A stretch of 64,000 nucleotides of DNA, taken from the NCBI GenBank assembly GCA_963782445.1, contig CAWAJM010000002.1, forward strand, positions 186,001 through 250,000, given 5' to 3'. Shown here in pieces: positions 17,814 to 26,739 of this stretch; the first letter of the stretch is position 1; every line of letters begins with the position of its first letter. The notes under the pieces are model-generated. The model made no database searches and was not told the DNA's origin. It was given only the letters and a program-made list of their open reading frames with translations. The stretch comes from ZC4RG20 sp963782445. GTDB lineage: Bacteria; Pseudomonadota; Gammaproteobacteria; Steroidobacterales; Rariloculaceae. The translations under genes were made by a program, and so were the position numbers.

Positions 17814-18444
17814 ATCGTTCTCCTTCCTGGTTCCCAAGGGTTTGCTCGCCGTGCTGCTGCTCGCGGCGCTCGCCGTGCCCCGGGCCTGGGCCGCCGACAA
17901 GACCATCGTCGTGGTGGGCGACTCTCTGAGCAGCGGCTACGGGCTCGAGACGGAGCAGTCGTGGGTGGCGCTGCTCAAGCAGCGCCTTCACGAGAAAGGT
18001 TACGGTTACGAGGTGGTCAACGCCAGCATCGCGGGCGATACGAGCGCGGGGGGGCTAGCCCGTTTGCCGCGGCTGCTCGCGCGCCACATGCCGGCCATCG
18101 TCATCATCGAGCTCGGCGGCAACGACGGCCTGCGCGGTCAGCCCGTCGCGGCGCTCAGCAAGAATCTCGCCCGCATGATCGAGCTCTCGCGCGCGGCGGG
18201 GGCCAAGGTCCTGCTCGCCGGGATTCGTCTCCCCCCGAATTACGGCCCCGACTACACGAAGGCGCTTGCGGCCGTCTATCCGCGGCTCGCGGAGAAGTAC
18301 CACGTGGCGCTCGTCGGGTTTCTGCTCCAGGGTGTCGCCCTGCACCCGAATCTCATGCAGGCGGACGGTCTGCATCCCAACGCCGAGGGACAGGCCATCG
18401 TGTTCACGAACGTCTGGCCCGTGCTCGCGCCGATGCTCGGTTAG
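17797..18444 (+). CDS. tesA: Arylesterase / thioesterase I (SGNH hydrolase, TesA-like)
   Basis: 215 residues from ATG 17797. An N-terminal signal peptide (about 1-31: basic MSSVRRS, hydrophobic core, cleavage near A-W-A) sends it to the periplasm. The SGNH motifs are block I V-V-V-G-D-S-L-S with the nucleophilic Ser, the Gly in block II A-S-I-A-G-D-T, block III E-L-G-G-N-D-G, and D-G-L-H-P-N with the catalytic Asp and His. The family hydrolyses acyl-CoA and other esters and acts as lysophospholipase L1. It is divergent from ybbA with overlapping or nearly touching starts, as in enterobacteria. The next gene is an acyl-CoA ligase. Confidence 0.93.
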   Translation: MSSVRRSFSFLVPKGLLAVLLLAALAVPRAWAADKTIVVVGDSLSSGYGLETEQSWVALLKQRLHEKGYGYEVVNASIAGDTSAGGLARLPRLLARHMPAIVIIELGGNDGLRGQPVAALSKNLARMIELSRAAGAKVLLAGIRLPPNYGPDYTKALAAVYPRLAEKYHVALVGFLLQGVALHPNLMQADGLHPNAEGQAIVFTNVWPVLAPMLG

Positions 18445-18448
18445 GCCC

Positions 18449-20170
18449 ATGAGCGCCGACAACATGGCCGACAAGCCCTGGCTCGCCGCCTACCCGCCCG
18501 GTATACCCGCCGAGATCGACGTCGAGCGGTATGCGTCGCTCGTCCACCTGTTCGAGGCCAGCGTGCGCCGCTTCGCTAATCGGCCGGCGTTCACGAACCG
18601 CGGCACCACGCTGACCTTTGCGGACGTCGATCGGCTGAGCGCCCGGCTCGCCGCGTACCTGCAGACGATCCCTGGCATCCAACGCGGCGACCGTATTGCC
18701 GTCATGCTGCCGAACCTGCTGCAATCGCCCGTCGCGATATTCGGCGTGCTGCGCGCCGGGCTCGTGGTCGTCAACGTCAATCCCCTGTACAAGGCTCGCG
18801 AGCTCGAGCACCAGCTCAAAGACAGCGGCGCGCGTGCCATCGTCGTCCTCGAGAACTATGCCGCGACCGTCATGAACGCCCTGGACGGCGTCGGCGTCGA
18901 GCGCGTCATCGTGACGGCCGTCGGCGATCTGTTCGGACCCGTGGAGCGCGCGCTCACGAACTTCGTCGTCCGGCGCGTGAAGCGGCTCGTGCCGTCCTGG
19001 CACATACCGGGCGCGGTGCGACTGCGCGCTGCGCTGGCCGAGGGTGCGAGGCAGGCATTCGCGCGCGTCGAGATGCGCCCCGAGGAGGTCGCTTTCCTGC
19101 AGTACACGGGCGGCACGACGGGCGTCGCGAAAGGCGCGGAGCTCACGCACGCCAATATGGTGGCCAACACGCTGCAGGCCGCGGCCTGGGCCAGGCCTTA
19201 CTTCGAGCCCGATTCGGGCGTCGTCGTGACGCCGCTGCCGCTCTATCACGTCTACTCGCTGACGGCCAACCTGCTCTGCTTCGTCGAGCTCGGCGGCCAC
19301 GATCTCCTGATCACCGATCCGCGGGATCTGCCCGGCTTCGTCAAGGAGCTCGCCAAGCGGCCGTTCTCATTCATCACGGGCGTCAACACGCTGTTCAACG
19401 CGCTGCTGCACGCGCCGGGTTTCGCGGCCCTCGACTTCGGCTCGCTGCGCGTCAGCATGGGGGGCGGCATGGCCGTCCAGAGCGACGTGGCCGGACGGTG
19501 GCTCGCCGTGACGGGCGTGCCCATCGCGCAGGGCTACGGCTTGACGGAGGCGTCACCCATCGTCACGGCGAACCCGCTCGATGCGCGCGAGTTCGACGGC
19601 TCGGTCGGGCTGCCGCTGCCGTCGACGGAAGTCGCCGTCTTCGACGACGACGGCGCGCGTCTAGGCGTCGGCGAGGTCGGCGAGATCTGCGTCAAGGGTC
19701 CGCAGGTCATGGCGGGCTATTGGGGCCGGCCTGACGAAACGGCCAAGGTATTCTATCCGGGCGGCTGGCTCAGGACCGGAGACCTCGGCCGCCTCGACGC
19801 GCGCGGCTTCCTGTTCATCGAGGACCGCAAAAAGGACGTCATCGTCGTTTCGGGCTTCAAGGTCTATCCCAACGAGGTCGAGGACGTCGTGGCCGCCCAC
19901 CCGGGCGTGCTCGAGGCGGCCGCCGTTGGGGTCGACGACCCCCAGTCGGGCGAGGTCGTCAAGCTGTTCGTGGTCAGGAAAGATCCGGCTCTGACCGAGC
20001 GCGAGGTCATCGACTATTGCCGCGCCGAGCTCACGGGCTACAAGGTGCCGCACTACATCGAGTTCGTTCCGGACCTGCCGAAGTCGACGGTCGGCAAGGT
20101 GCTGCGCCGCGAGCTCAAAGGGCAGCACGGCGACGCGTCCATGCCGACTGCCCGCCGCACGGCGAGCTGA
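18449..20170 (+). CDS. fadD: Long-chain fatty-acid-CoA ligase (AMP-forming)
   Basis: 573 residues. Adenylate-forming motifs: Y-T-G-G-T-T-G-V-A-K-G (P-loop, about 213-223), G-Y-G-L-T-E-A-S-P, the hinge/ATP region W-L-R-T-G-D-L-G-R, DRKKDVIVVSGFKVYPNEVE, and the C-terminal catalytic Lys in K-S-T-V-G-K-V-L-R-R. The length and N-terminus match the FadD type, which activates long-chain fatty acids for beta-oxidation or lipid synthesis. It begins four bases after tesA's stop, so the two are probably one transcript: the thioesterase releases fatty acids and the ligase activates them. Paralogous acyl-CoA ligases are common, so the exact chain length is unsure. Confidence 0.9.
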   Translation: MSADNMADKPWLAAYPPGIPAEIDVERYASLVHLFEASVRRFANRPAFTNRGTTLTFADVDRLSARLAAYLQTIPGIQRGDRIAVMLPNLLQSPVAIFGVLRAGLVVVNVNPLYKARELEHQLKDSGARAIVVLENYAATVMNALDGVGVERVIVTAVGDLFGPVERALTNFVVRRVKRLVPSWHIPGAVRLRAALAEGARQAFARVEMRPEEVAFLQYTGGTTGVAKGAELTHANMVANTLQAAAWARPYFEPDSGVVVTPLPLYHVYSLTANLLCFVELGGHDLLITDPRDLPGFVKELAKRPFSFITGVNTLFNALLHAPGFAALDFGSLRVSMGGGMAVQSDVAGRWLAVTGVPIAQGYGLTEASPIVTANPLDAREFDGSVGLPLPSTEVAVFDDDGARLGVGEVGEICVKGPQVMAGYWGRPDETAKVFYPGGWLRTGDLGRLDARGFLFIEDRKKDVIVVSGFKVYPNEVEDVVAAHPGVLEAAAVGVDDPQSGEVVKLFVVRKDPALTEREVIDYCRAELTGYKVPHYIEFVPDLPKSTVGKVLRRELKGQHGDASMPTARRTAS

Positions 20171-20186
20171 GCGCAGGATTCGGGAT

Positions 20187-20888
20187 TCAGCCGAAGTACT
20201 CCGCAATCTCCTTCTGGATCTGCACGGCGGCCTCGTAGGGCGAGGCCGCAGCGCGGATCGGACGGCCGACGACGATGTAGTCGGCCCCGTTGACGAAGGC
20301 CTGGCGCGGCGTCACGACACGCCGCTGATCGTCGGCGCTCCTGCCTGCCGCAGGCCGGATTCCGGGCGTCACGATCAGGGCATTGGGCCCGAGCGCCGTG
20401 CGGAGCCTTTCGGCCTCGAGCCCGGAGGCGACGACCCCGTCGCAGCCGGACTCGACCGCGATGCGGGCCCTTGCCTCTGCGAGCGAGGCGAGCTCCGTCT
20501 CGATGCCGACCTCGGTGAGTTCCTGCTGCTCGATGCTCGTGAGCACGGTCACCGCGAGGATCTTGAGCTCGCCCTTCTCGGCGGCCGCAGCGGCCGTGAT
20601 GGAGCGCTCGCCGTGGACGGTCAGGAACGTCGCGCCCCGGTTCCTGACCTGCCGGACGGCCGCGGCCACGGTGGCTGGGATATCGTAGAACTTGAGATCC
20701 GCGAACACGTGCTTGTGCTGCGCCAGCAGCCAGTCGAGGAGCTCGAAGTAGCGCCCCGTCATGGCGAGCTCGAGGCCGATCTTGTAGAAGTGCACGGCGT
20801 CCGCGAGCTCGGCGACGAGCGCCTTCGCGCGGTCGATGTCGGGAACGTCGAGCGGAACGATGAGGCGTTCGCGTGCGGGGATGGTCAC
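20187..20888 (-). CDS. pyrF: Orotidine 5'-phosphate decarboxylase
   Basis: 233 residues, normal size. Last step of UMP synthesis. The catalytic D-L-K-F-Y-D-I-P with the Lys/Asp pair (about 60-67) is intact, preceded by the N-terminal strand V-P-L-D-V-P-D. The C-terminal phosphate-binding G-A-D-Y-I-V-V-G-R-P-I-R is present. Convergent with the ligase gene, 16 bases apart. Single gene with no partner. Confidence 0.97.
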   Translation of the reverse strand: MTIPARERLIVPLDVPDIDRAKALVAELADAVHFYKIGLELAMTGRYFELLDWLLAQHKHVFADLKFYDIPATVAAAVRQVRNRGATFLTVHGERSITAAAAAEKGELKILAVTVLTSIEQQELTEVGIETELASLAEARARIAVESGCDGVVASGLEAERLRTALGPNALIVTPGIRPAAGRSADDQRRVVTPRQAFVNGADYIVVGRPIRAAASPYEAAVQIQKEIAEYFG

Positions 20889-21030
20889 GGGCGGGCCTCC
20901 AGGGCGGATGCGGGTCGCAGTAGGATTCTAGCAGAGCCGCCGCAGGCATCCGTGCGCGGGGCGGGCTACAATCGAGGCCGTCGCCCACGCGCTACCCCGA
21001 AGAGCCTATGACCTGCACTCGCCTCTTCTG

Positions 21031-21543
21031 GTGCCCCGGCCCGCCGTCCGCTGCGGGAGCCGCCCCGTGACCGCGTCGCCCCCGCCGACGCCGCCCGGCC
21101 TCGAGTTCGCGTTCGAGGTGCGGGCCGAGGTCGGCGAGCCGCTCGTGCTCGGCCGGCTCCCAACGGGCACGAGGCGCATCATCGAGATCATCGGCGGGCG
21201 CTGTCGGGGCCCCTCGCTCGAGGGCGAGGTCCTGCGGGGCGGGGCCGACTGGCAGCTCATCGAAGACGACGGCTTCACGCACGTCGATGCGCGCTACACG
21301 CTACGGGCCCGGGGTGGCGAGCTCATCTATGTCTCCAACGTCGGCATGCGCCACGCCTCGCCCGAGACCATGGCGAAGCTCAACGCCGGCGAGCCCGTCG
21401 ACCCGGCCGAGGTCTACTTCCGCGCCGTGCCGAGGTTCGAGACCGCGGCCCCCGAACTTGCGTGGCTCATGCGCTCGGTGTTCGTGGCCGTCGGCGAGCG
21501 GTATCCCAAGGGCGTCCTGATCCGGTTCTGGCGCGTCCTATAG
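21031..21543 (+). CDS. DUF3237 family protein
   Basis: About 170 residues from GTG 21031. A second GTG at 21067, giving about 158 residues, is equally plausible because the first 12 codons are not conserved-looking. The body is beta-rich: L-E-F-A-F-E-V-R-A, G-T-R-R-I-I-E-I-I-G-G-R-C-R-G-P, G-G-A-D-W-Q-L-I-E-D-D-G, then I-Y-V-S-N-V-G-M-R-H, Y-F-R-A-V-P-R-F-E-T and a C-terminal W-L-M-R-S-V-F-V-A-V-G-E-R. This is the DUF3237 barrel pattern. Function unknown. A TACAAT box at about 20966 is a likely promoter. It is convergent with the dGTPase gene, 3 bases apart. Confidence 0.85.
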   Translation: MPRPAVRCGSRPVTASPPPTPPGLEFAFEVRAEVGEPLVLGRLPTGTRRIIEIIGGRCRGPSLEGEVLRGGADWQLIEDDGFTHVDARYTLRARGGELIYVSNVGMRHASPETMAKLNAGEPVDPAEVYFRAVPRFETAAPELAWLMRSVFVAVGERYPKGVLIRFWRVL

Positions 21544-21546
21544 CCG

Positions 21547-22683
21547 TCAGCCGAGCGCCTCGCGGCTCTGCAGCGCGAAGCGATCGGTCATGCCCGCGAC
21601 GTAGTCGGCCACGACGCGGGCGGCGCCCGCCGTGCCCGCGTGCCGCTCTGCCTCGCGCGCGCGGCGCGCGTGTTTTTCGGGCATTCGGTCCGGGTCGGCC
21701 ATGAAGGCGTCGAAGAGCAGCCGGATCGTCTCGCGTGCCTGCTGCGTCATGCGCCCGACATGCGGATGCGCGTAAAGGTGCTCGCGCAAGAAGCGCTTGA
21801 GTCCGGCCTGCGCCTCGGCGAAGGGGGGGCTGAAGCCGATCAGCGGCCGATCGCGCGCCCGCACTTCGTCGATCGACCGGGGCCCGGCCGCGGCCACGCG
21901 GTCCTGGCTCGCGCGGAACAGATCGGTCACGAGCGTGTCGATCATGCGCCGCACGACCTCGCGCGGGAGCCGCGCCGGGTCCGCGCCCGGGAAGCGTTCG
22001 ACGACGGCGGCGTACTGCTCGGCGAAGAACGGGATCTCGACGAGCTGCTCGAGCGTCACGAGGCCCGCCCGCAGGCCGTCGTCGACGTCGTGGTTGTTGT
22101 AGGCGATCTCGTCCGCGACGTTGGCGATCTGCGCTTCGAGACCGGGTTGGCGCCGCTCGATGAAACGACGCCCTACGTCGCCGAGCTCGCGTGCCTTGGC
22201 GAGCGCGCAGTGCTTGAGAATGCCTTCGCGCGTCTCGAACGTGAGGTTCAGGCCGGGGAAGCTCGCGTAGCGCTCCTCGAGCTCGTCGACCACTCGCAGC
22301 GACTGCAGGTTGTGCTCGAAGCCGCCGTACGCCCGCATGCACTCGTTGAGCGCGTCCTGGCCCGCATGGCCGAAAGGCGTATGGCCGAGGTCGTGCGCGA
22401 GGCAGATGGCCTCCACGAGGTCCTCGTTGAGCTGCATCGCGCGGGCGATGGTCCGCGCAATCTGCGCGACCTCGAGCGAATGCGTAAGGCGGGTGCGGTA
22501 ATGATCGCCTTCGTGATTGACGAAGACCTGGGTCTTGTAGAGGAGTCGCCGGAACGCCTTGGCATGGATGACCCGATCGCGGTCGCGCTGGAACTCCGTT
22601 CGGTAGGCCGGCGGCGCCTCGCGATAGCGTCGTCCCCGCGAGTGCAGGCTGTCGGCGGCATAAGGTGCGAGCTCTCCGCGCAC
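21547..22683 (-). CDS. dgt: Deoxyguanosinetriphosphate triphosphohydrolase-like protein
   Basis: 378 residues. HD-domain phosphohydrolase: T-R-L-T-H-S-L-E-V-A-Q-I-A-R, the metal-binding HDLGHTPFGHAGQ (about 117-129), I-A-Y-N-N-H-D-V-D-D in the middle, and the N-terminal F-Q-R-D-R-D-R-V-I-H. This matches the shorter dGTPase-like subfamily common outside enterics. Such enzymes cleave dNTPs to deoxynucleosides and triphosphate; the preferred nucleotide cannot be inferred. It starts 5 bases after the aroB stop and is the last gene of the pil-aro string. Confidence 0.93.
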   Translation of the reverse strand: MRGELAPYAADSLHSRGRRYREAPPAYRTEFQRDRDRVIHAKAFRRLLYKTQVFVNHEGDHYRTRLTHSLEVAQIARTIARAMQLNEDLVEAICLAHDLGHTPFGHAGQDALNECMRAYGGFEHNLQSLRVVDELEERYASFPGLNLTFETREGILKHCALAKARELGDVGRRFIERRQPGLEAQIANVADEIAYNNHDVDDGLRAGLVTLEQLVEIPFFAEQYAAVVERFPGADPARLPREVVRRMIDTLVTDLFRASQDRVAAAGPRSIDEVRARDRPLIGFSPPFAEAQAGLKRFLREHLYAHPHVGRMTQQARETIRLLFDAFMADPDRMPEKHARRAREAERHAGTAGAARVVADYVAGMTDRFALQSREALG

Positions 22684-22688
22684 CGCAT

Positions 22689-23804
22689 TCAGGCCGCGAG
22701 CTCGGCCGCGGCGACACGCCGGAGTAGCGGCGTGGGCGGCGCCGGCACGATGACGCCTTGGCCGATGCGCTCGAGCAGCACGAGCTTGAGACCGCCGCGG
22801 CCGGCCTTCTTGTCGAGGCTCATGCGTTCGAGCAGCGCGTCAACGTCGACGCCGCTCGCCTGTGTCGGCAGCCCGGCGGCGCGCAGCAGGGCCTCGATGC
22901 GCCGGCACTCGTCCGCACCGAGCCAGCCCAGCGCCTCCGAGGTCCGCGCCGCGAGCACCGTGCCGATCGCGACCGCCTCGCCGTGCAGCCATCGCTCGTA
23001 GCCGCCGAGCGCCTCGAGCGCGTGCCCGAAAGTGTGCCCGAGGTTCAACAGGGCCCGGCTGCCCTGCTCGCGTTCGTCCTCGGCCACGATGCGCGCCTTG
23101 ATCGCGCAGCTGTTCGCGACGGCATGCGTCAAGGCCGCGGAGTCGAGGGCGCGCAGCCGGGCCATCTGCGTTTCGAGCCAGCCGAAGAGCTCGGCATCGA
23201 GGATCAGCCCGTACTTCACGACCTCGGCGAGCCCCGCGGAGAGCTCGCGCGGCGGCAGCGTCGAGAGCGTATCCGTATCGGCCAGCACGGCGGCGGGTTG
23301 GTGGAAGGCGCCGATCATGTTCTTGGCCTGCGGATGATTGACGGCCGTCTTGCCGCCGACCGAAGAATCGACCTGAGCCAGCAGCGTCGTCGGCAGCTGA
23401 ACGAAGCGGATGCCGCGCTGGTAGGCCGCCGCGGCGAAGCCGGCCACGTCGCCGACGACGCCGCCGCCGAGCGCGACGATGCAGGCGTCGCGATGAAAAT
23501 GGCGGGCGATGAGCCGGTCGACGATTCGCGAGAACGTAGCGAGCGTCTTGTGCTGCTCGCCGTCGGGCAGCACGAGCGTCTCGACCTCGAGGCCTTCGAG
23601 GGCCCGCGTCACGGGTTCGAGATAGAGCGGCCCGACGACCTCGTTCGTGACCACGAGCACCTGGGCGGCGTCGACGGCTTCGCGCAAAAGCTCGCGCCGG
23701 CCGAGCACGCCGGGGCCGATGTGGATCGGGTAGCTGCGATCGCCAAGTTGAACGGTCAAGGTTTCCACGTCGCGAAGATTCGCAGGCCCCAGGCCGTTTT
23801 TCAA
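22689..23804 (-). CDS. aroB: 3-dehydroquinate synthase
   Basis: 371 residues. Second step of the shikimate pathway, NAD- and metal-dependent. The dinucleotide-binding G-G-G-V-V-G-D-V-A-G-F-A-A, the substrate strand Q-L-P-T-T-L-L-A-Q-V-D-S-S-V-G-G-K-T, E-V-V-K-Y-G-L-I, and the metal-ligand helices L-N-L-G-H-T-F-G-H-A-L-E and L-H-G-E-A-V-A-I-G are all present. ATG 23804 overlaps the aroK stop (ATGA). A GTG twelve codons later is a conceivable alternative start. Confidence 0.96.
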   Translation of the reverse strand: MKNGLGPANLRDVETLTVQLGDRSYPIHIGPGVLGRRELLREAVDAAQVLVVTNEVVGPLYLEPVTRALEGLEVETLVLPDGEQHKTLATFSRIVDRLIARHFHRDACIVALGGGVVGDVAGFAAAAYQRGIRFVQLPTTLLAQVDSSVGGKTAVNHPQAKNMIGAFHQPAAVLADTDTLSTLPPRELSAGLAEVVKYGLILDAELFGWLETQMARLRALDSAALTHAVANSCAIKARIVAEDEREQGSRALLNLGHTFGHALEALGGYERWLHGEAVAIGTVLAARTSEALGWLGADECRRIEALLRAAGLPTQASGVDVDALLERMSLDKKAGRGGLKLVLLERIGQGVIVPAPPTPLLRRVAAAELAA

Positions 23805-24337
23805 TGCGGGCCCGGCTCGCCCGTCAGGCGCTTGCGAAGCGCGGAGGACACGGCGCCGACCTGGCGGCCGGACGTGTCCATGCGGATCTCGGCGATTTCC
23901 TCGTAGAGCGGCGCGCGGATATCCATGAGGCGCTCGAGCACGCGGCGCGGATCTTCGCTGCGCAGCAGCGGGCGGTGCTGCGACCGCCCCGTCCGCTTGA
24001 GCTGCTCGTCGACGCTCGCATGCAGGTAGACGACGACGCCGCTCGCCTTGAGCCGGGCCCGGTTCCCGGGATGGAGCACCGCGCCGCCGCCCGTCGCGAC
24101 GACATACCCGCTGAGCCCGGCGATTTTGTCGATGACTTCGCGCTCGCGCTCGCGGAAGCCGGCCTCGCCTTCCTTTTCGAAGATATACGGTATGTCGACG
24201 CCCGTGCGCCTTTCGATTTCGGCGTCCGTGTCGAGAAATGCCATGTGAAGGTCCCGCGCGAGCTGGCGGCCCACGGCCGTCTTGCCCGAGCCCATGGGGC
24301 CGACTAGGTAGATGTTCCGGCGTTCTTGCGGCGGCAT
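23801..24337 (-). CDS. aroK: Shikimate kinase
   Basis: 178 residues. Walker A G-P-M-G-S-G-K-T-A-V-G (about 12-22), F-L-D-T-D-A-E-I-E-R with the substrate Asp, F-R-E-R-E, the G-G-G-A-V-L Walker-B-like motif, and the lid Arg in R-S-Q-H-R-P-L-L. It phosphorylates shikimate. The order pilQ-aroK-aroB recurs widely in gammaproteobacteria. A GC-rich hairpin lies between pilQ and this gene, so aroKB may be partly uncoupled from the pil operon. Confidence 0.96.
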   Translation of the reverse strand: MPPQERRNIYLVGPMGSGKTAVGRQLARDLHMAFLDTDAEIERRTGVDIPYIFEKEGEAGFREREREVIDKIAGLSGYVVATGGGAVLHPGNRARLKASGVVVYLHASVDEQLKRTGRSQHRPLLRSEDPRRVLERLMDIRAPLYEEIAEIRMDTSGRQVGAVSSALRKRLTGEPGPH

Positions 24338-24409
24338 GCGAGCGGATGATCGGGCGCGGATTCGCCGACGCGCATGATACCGCCCCGCAAGAGTCGTAAG
24401 ACAGTGATT

Positions 24410-24431
24410 GCGGGGCCCTGGCGGGCCCCGC
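24410..24431 (-). terminator. GC-rich hairpin between pilQ and aroK
   Basis: GCGGGGCCC (24410-24418) and GGGCCCCGC (24423-24431) form a perfect 9-bp stem with loop TGGC, 17 bases past the pilQ stop. On the minus strand it is followed by AATCACTGTCTT rather than a U-run. It may therefore be a weak terminator or an mRNA 3'-end stabiliser rather than a full intrinsic terminator. Confidence 0.5.
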
Positions 24432-24447
24432 TCTCCCTGCCTTGGTT

Positions 24448-26691
24448 TTACTGCGCGACCTGCGTGGCCGTCGAGGCGCCCTCGCGCAGGATCTTCGGCG
24501 TCACGAAGATCAGCAGCTGTGCCTTGTTGTTCACGCGCGCGCGGTTGCGGAAAAGGTGGCCGAGGCCCGGTATGTCGCCGAGCAAGGGCACCTTGTTCAC
24601 CGTGTCGCGATCCTCGGTCTCGTAGATGCCGCCGAGCACGACGGTCTCGCCGTCGCTCACGGCCACGTTGGCCGCGAGCGAGCGCGTATCGATGCTCGGC
24701 ACCTGGCCGCCGGTCGCGCTCTGTACGTTCTGGCCGACCGAGTCCTTGGTCACGACGAGGTCCATGATGATCTTGTCGTCGGGCGTGATCTGCGGCGTGA
24801 CCGTGAGGCTCAGCACGGCCTCCTTGAACTGCGTCGTCGTCGCACCGCTCGAGGACGACTGCTGGTAGGGGATCTCGACGCCCTGGCTGATGCGGGCTTC
24901 CTTCTGGTCCGCCGTGACGATATGCGGCGTCGAGACGATCTGCCCCTTGCCCTCGGCCTGCAGGGCCGAAAGCTCGAGGTCGAGCAGCGTGTCGGACTTG
25001 AGGATCGCGAGCGCGAGCGAGCCGGCCGTGCCCGAAGCCGGCGTCGCCGGCAGGTTCACGTTGTAGCGCTGGTTCGCCGAGCCGAGCGTGACCGGGAACG
25101 GATTGCCCGTCGAGGCGATGTTGTTCAGGGCGGAATTCACGATCGTGTCGGAGCCCGCGGCCGTGCCCGTGAGCGAGACGAGACCGTCGTTGCCGTTCTG
25201 CTTGACCGTGGTAGCGCCGAAGCGCACGCCGAGGTCGCGGCTGAAGTCGTCGCTGACGATGACGATGCGCGACTCGATGAGCACCTGGCGCACCGGGATG
25301 TCGAGCGTCGTCACGAGCCGCCGGATGTCCGCGAGGCGGTCGGACGTATCCTGGACGAGCAGCGTATTCGTGCGGTCGTCGACGGCGACGCTGCCGCGCT
25401 CGGAAAGCAGGCTGTTCATCGAGCCCGCGCCCTTGATGAGCTTGGCGAGGTCCGCCGCCTTCGCGTAGTTGACCTGGATGAACTCCGAACGCAACGGCTC
25501 GAGGCCCTTGAGCGCCTGCGCGGCCTTGAGCTGCGCCTGCTCGCGTGCCGCGATCTCTTCGGCCGGCGCGACGAGGATCACGTTGCCGTTACGGCGCATG
25601 TCGAGACCCTTGGTTGTGAGCAGGATGTCGAGCGCCTGGTCCCAGGGCACGTTCTGGAGGCGCAGCGTGACGTTGCCCTTGACGGAGTCGCTGACTACGA
25701 TGTTGAGGCCGCTCGTATCGGCGAGCAGCTGCAGCACCGCACGCGTCTCGATGTCCTGGAAGTTCAGGGTCAGGCGCTGGCCCGTGTACTGCTTGTTCTC
25801 GTTGAACAGCCCGCCGCCGGCGGCCTGGGCCTGCTGCTTGGGCGGCTGCTTGAGCTCCAGCGTGAAGACATTGTCGGACTGATAGGCGACCTGGTCGTAG
25901 TCGCCGCTCGGCGTCACGACGAGACGCGCGTTGCCGTTGGACTTCAAGGCGTCGACGGTCGCGACGGGCGTCGCGAAGTCCGTCACGTCGAGGCGTTTGA
26001 CGAGCTTGTCGGGCAGCGCGGTGTCGTCGAAGTCGACGATGACGCGCCCGCCTTCCTCATGCACGTTGACGCTCGTATGCGGATTGCTGAGCTGGACGAC
26101 GACCTGGCCGGCGCCGTCGGCGCCGCGGCGAAAGTCGATGTTCTGGATGCTGCGCGGAGCGTTCGCGGCCGCGGGCGCCGCATTGTCTGCACCGGCGGAA
26201 GCGGGGCTCGAGGCGGCGCCGGCGAACGGCCCGGCGGCCTCGCCCGCGGCCTGCTGGCCGAGCTCGACGAACACCGTGTCGCCGGCGACGCGCGTCGTGT
26301 AGGGCACCATCGTGGTCAGGTTCAGCACGATGCGCGTGCGGCCGTTGGCCTCGGCGCTCATGATGTTCGTCAGCGGGCCCTGGTTCACGTCGCGATGGCG
26401 TGACGAGAGGCCCAGCGACGTGTCGGGGAGGTCGAGCGCGATGCGGGCCGGGTTGTCGATCGTGAAGCTCATCGGCTGCGGCGCGGGGCCGTTCAGGTGC
26501 AGCTGCAGCTCGACGCGGTTGCCCGGCATCGGGTGCACGTCGATGGCCTGAAGCGAGCGGCCTTCCGCCCCCTGCTGTGCGTGTACGCCGCCCGCCGCCA
26601 GCGCGGCAGCGAGCATCAGGCCGAGTCCCCCGAGACCGCGGCGGATGCGCGCCGAGACCGCTCCATGTCGAACAGGTGCTGACTTACACAT
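24448..26691 (-). CDS. pilQ: Type IV pilus outer-membrane secretin PilQ
   Basis: About 747 residues from ATG 26691, which has GGAG eight bases upstream and gives a standard signal peptide (basic n-region, hydrophobic G-L-M-L-A-A-A-L-A-A-G, cleavage near V-H-A). An ATG at 26739 directly after the pilP stop is possible but adds 16 poor residues. Two AMIN-like beta domains (about 45-255) bind peptidoglycan, followed by secretin N domains (about 300-480) and the secretin beta-barrel domain with V-P-L-L-G-D-I-P-G-L-G-H-L-F and L-I-F-V-T-P-K-I-L near the C-terminus. It forms the pilus exit pore. Confidence 0.95.
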   Translation of the reverse strand: MCKSAPVRHGAVSARIRRGLGGLGLMLAAALAAGGVHAQQGAEGRSLQAIDVHPMPGNRVELQLHLNGPAPQPMSFTIDNPARIALDLPDTSLGLSSRHRDVNQGPLTNIMSAEANGRTRIVLNLTTMVPYTTRVAGDTVFVELGQQAAGEAAGPFAGAASSPASAGADNAAPAAANAPRSIQNIDFRRGADGAGQVVVQLSNPHTSVNVHEEGGRVIVDFDDTALPDKLVKRLDVTDFATPVATVDALKSNGNARLVVTPSGDYDQVAYQSDNVFTLELKQPPKQQAQAAGGGLFNENKQYTGQRLTLNFQDIETRAVLQLLADTSGLNIVVSDSVKGNVTLRLQNVPWDQALDILLTTKGLDMRRNGNVILVAPAEEIAAREQAQLKAAQALKGLEPLRSEFIQVNYAKAADLAKLIKGAGSMNSLLSERGSVAVDDRTNTLLVQDTSDRLADIRRLVTTLDIPVRQVLIESRIVIVSDDFSRDLGVRFGATTVKQNGNDGLVSLTGTAAGSDTIVNSALNNIASTGNPFPVTLGSANQRYNVNLPATPASGTAGSLALAILKSDTLLDLELSALQAEGKGQIVSTPHIVTADQKEARISQGVEIPYQQSSSSGATTTQFKEAVLSLTVTPQITPDDKIIMDLVVTKDSVGQNVQSATGGQVPSIDTRSLAANVAVSDGETVVLGGIYETEDRDTVNKVPLLGDIPGLGHLFRNRARVNNKAQLLIFVTPKILREGASTATQVAQ

Positions 26692-26739
26692 AAGGTTCAC
26701 TCCGTATACCTCCCCAAGGGCACGAATCGCTCGGGTCAT

